Of a stretch of DNA of 44,820 bases, positions 41,400 to 44,820 are shown one piece after another. Under the pieces are notes generated by a model. The model was not told where the DNA came from and did no database searches. It was given only the letters and a program-made list of their open reading frames with translations. The translations under genes and the position numbers were made by a program. The first letter of the stretch is position 1; each line of letters starts with the position of its first letter. The stretch covers positions 1 to 44,820 of the forward strand of contig JAAELP010000409.1 of the NCBI GenBank assembly GCA_024226535.1. Direction: 5' to 3'. Source of the DNA: Planctomycetota bacterium. GTDB lineage: Bacteria; Planctomycetota; Phycisphaerae; Phycisphaerales; SM1A02.

Positions 41400-42179
41400 T
41401 TACGTCAACATCACCGCACCCGCCCACGCGATCAGCACCAGGAACGCCACGCGGACCCACCGCAACGGGAGGTCGTGCGTGAGGCCCGCCCCAATAAGGG
41501 CGCCGATCAGCGCCGTCGGCGCGAGCGCCGCGGCGAGGGCGAGGCTGTCGTTGAGGCTCAGGCCGAGCGAGCCGAGCGCGACGTTCTTGCTGACGGCTCC
41601 GAACGCGGCGGTCAGGCACATGAGGGCGGCGGCGCCGCCGATGCTCTCGCGCAGCGGCAGCCGGCAGATACGCTGGAGCAGCGGCACGGAGACGGGGCCG
41701 CCGCCGATGCCGAGCAGGCCGGCCATGAACCCCGTCGCCCCGCCCACGAAGCCGAGCTGCGCCCAGCCCAGACGCGGCGCCGGGCGCTCGGTCCGCTTGC
41801 GATCCAGGTACAACTGCCGCAGCTTGAAGATCACGATGTAGACGAGGAAGATGCCGAACAGCCGCTGGAGGATGACCGCGTCCACGCGGTTGCTCGCTTC
41901 CACGCCGGCGAGCACGAGCAGGATTCCGAACGGCAGCATTCGCGCCGCCACCTCCCACCGCACCGCGCCGGCCCGAAGGTGCCGGTAGAGCGCCGGGACG
42001 GCGATGAACACGTTCACGATCATCGCCGCCGCCTGCGCGACGTGCTGGTTGCGATCCACCAGGAGCGTGAGGACGGGGATGATGATGATCGACCCACCGA
42101 GGCCCACGAGGCCGCCGACGATCCCCGCGACGAGGCCGAGTGTCAGGAGCGAGATGAACTCGAGAGGCTCGAACGGCAT
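41400..42179 (-). CDS. TauE/SafE family anion exporter
   Basis: 259 aa with about seven or eight membrane segments in two homologous halves, each opening with the family glycine motif: AGIVGGLVGLGGSIIIIPVL and FMAGLLGIGGGPVSVPLL. TauE/SafE proteins export sulfite, sulfoacetate and related anions. A cysteine dioxygenase gene lies directly upstream on the same strand (85 bp) and a Mo oxidoreductase gene is convergent, so sulfite is the most likely cargo. A TAGACT box 8 nt before the ATG and no ribosome site suggest a leaderless start separate from the upstream gene. Confidence 0.92.
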   Translation of the reverse strand: MPFEPLEFISLLTLGLVAGIVGGLVGLGGSIIIIPVLTLLVDRNQHVAQAAAMIVNVFIAVPALYRHLRAGAVRWEVAARMLPFGILLVLAGVEASNRVDAVILQRLFGIFLVYIVIFKLRQLYLDRKRTERPAPRLGWAQLGFVGGATGFMAGLLGIGGGPVSVPLLQRICRLPLRESIGGAAALMCLTAAFGAVSKNVALGSLGLSLNDSLALAAALAPTALIGALIGAGLTHDLPLRWVRVAFLVLIAWAGAVMLT

Positions 42180-42187
42180 CGCCGGCC

Positions 42188-42193
42188 AGTCTA
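42188..42193 (-). promoter_or_regulatory. TAGACT -10 box, likely leaderless start of the TauE gene
   Basis: On the minus strand TAGACT is followed by 8 nt (GGCCGGCG) and ATG 42179. No ribosome site is present. Confidence 0.4.
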
Positions 42194-42264
42194 GAGACTC
42201 GCGATGGAGCGTGGGGCTGCGCTGGCAACCGTGCGTAAGTTGTTGTCAGTCGTGACGAGACGTG

Positions 42265-42807
42265 CTACGCCGTTGCTTCCTGTCGGCGGCGGGCGGCGAG
42301 CACTTCCTCGTCGGACCTGGTCTCGACCTCGGGGCTGTCGAGCCGGTACACGCGGTAGTTCTCCATCGGGGGCGTGTAGACGTGGAGCGTGACGAGGCCG
42401 TCGCGCTGATCCTCGTTCACGATCGTGTGGATGTCGGCGTCGTAGGAGCCGCACACCGCGCCCTCGGGATGACGGTTGGTTCGATCGACCGTGAGCATGC
42501 CGTTCGCGTCGCGCTTGTAGCGCGTCTCCACGACCGTGCCCTGGATCACGCGCACGCTGCACGCCGAGCCGCGGTGATCGTGGATCGAGCTGGCCTGCCC
42601 GGGACCCCAGCAGAGGATCAGCGCGGAGTAGTTCGGCCCGAGGTGCACGAGGTTCCGCTGGTAGTGCGCGGGGTGGAAGCGCACGTGATCGCTGACGTCG
42701 TCGATCGAGAGGTCCAGATCCTCGAGCATCCGGTTGAGCTGTTCGATCGGGATGGGCTCCTCGTGAGTGTCGAGCTGCGCGAAGAGTTCCTGGAGCGTCT
42801 GGGTCAT
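42265..42807 (-). CDS. cdo: Cysteine dioxygenase
   Basis: 180 aa from ATG 42807. It oxidises cysteine to cysteine sulfinate, which is then split to pyruvate and sulfite. The iron ligands are His76 and His78 in SSIHDHRGSACSV and His127 in DIHTIVNE. Cys83 and Tyr144 (LHVYTPP) match the Cys93-Tyr157 cofactor pair of mammalian CDO, and Arg51 in YQRNL matches Arg60 that binds the cysteine carboxylate, so this is the Arg type and not a mercaptopropionate dioxygenase. It lies upstream of the TauE exporter and is divergent from aconitase. Confidence 0.94.
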   Translation of the reverse strand: MTQTLQELFAQLDTHEEPIPIEQLNRMLEDLDLSIDDVSDHVRFHPAHYQRNLVHLGPNYSALILCWGPGQASSIHDHRGSACSVRVIQGTVVETRYKRDANGMLTVDRTNRHPEGAVCGSYDADIHTIVNEDQRDGLVTLHVYTPPMENYRVYRLDSPEVETRSDEEVLAARRRQEATA

Positions 42808-42942
42808 GTCCGTGTCCTGTTCCGTGGGGAGTTCTCCTGATGCTAACCGCCCGACGACACGTGGGCTGGAAATCGGCGGGATCTCCACCGACGTCCGAGT
42901 CCGCCACCTTCCCAACTCTCCCATCTCGCCTTCTCGGGCGGC

Positions 42943-42948
42943 TAGAAT
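42943..42948 (+). promoter_or_regulatory. Probable -10 element of acnA
   Basis: TAGAAT matches 5 of 6 bases of the -10 consensus and lies 27 nt before the ATG, leaving a leader with AAAGG (42965-42969). The -35 is unclear. Confidence 0.45.
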
Positions 42949-42975
42949 CCTCCCCTCCCCAGCGAAAGGTCCTCT

Positions 42976-44820
<1,845 letters not shown>

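Overview
The window is a GC-rich, densely coded bacterial chromosome segment with no rRNA, tRNA, phage or CRISPR signal that I can see. It most likely comes from a planctomycete, probably of the Phycisphaerae type. The clues are a secreted protein ending in a planctomycete-style dockerin pair (ADFNDDG...IGYWG and GDLDGDG...IGAWG), a DUF1570 peptidase-like protein, and a HNH protein of the kind common in that phylum. The phylum call is inference from protein style, not from a marker gene.

Positions 1-13,400 hold housekeeping genes: a DUF1570 protein, a STAS anti-sigma antagonist, an isolated nuoB, an HNH nuclease, 3-methyladenine glycosylase I, purH downstream of a PQQ-propeller lipoprotein, riboflavin synthase, a SpoIIE-type phosphatase, a DUF192 lipoprotein, GluQ-RS, pterin carbinolamine dehydratase, the protein-arginine kinase pair mcsA-mcsB, and a DUF480 protein.

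Positions 13,500-36,350 form a large surface-glycan cluster in four transcription blocks. It encodes a CgeB-like glycosyltransferase, a GT4-GT2 fusion, a GT2 enzyme, three apparently intact sulfotransferases and one degenerate one, a DegT aminotransferase, an N-formyltransferase-like protein, a WbqC protein, RfbC, RfbF, an SDR epimerase/dehydratase, a three-domain C-methyltransferase, several other methyltransferases, a HldE-like protein with its two domains in reversed order, and a secreted dockerin protein. Together these suggest a sulfated glycan containing formylated amino sugars and C-methylated (branched) deoxysugars. A 161-bp transposon-derived element with 23-bp perfect terminal inverted repeats and TA duplications sits between two convergent genes of this cluster and now supplies the stop codons of both.

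Positions 36,360-42,807 look like a sulfur-redox module: an unknown protein, a fused four-cluster Fe-S/NrfD membrane subunit, a molybdopterin oxidoreductase without an export signal, a TauE/SafE exporter and a cysteine dioxygenase. Cysteine dioxygenase starts a route that ends in sulfite, TauE/SafE proteins export sulfite or related anions, and the Mo enzyme could oxidise sulfite in the cytoplasm as SoeABC does. The window ends inside an aconitase gene.

Five genes across the window share a TAxACT box 6-8 nt before an ATG with no Shine-Dalgarno sequence, which suggests leaderless transcription.
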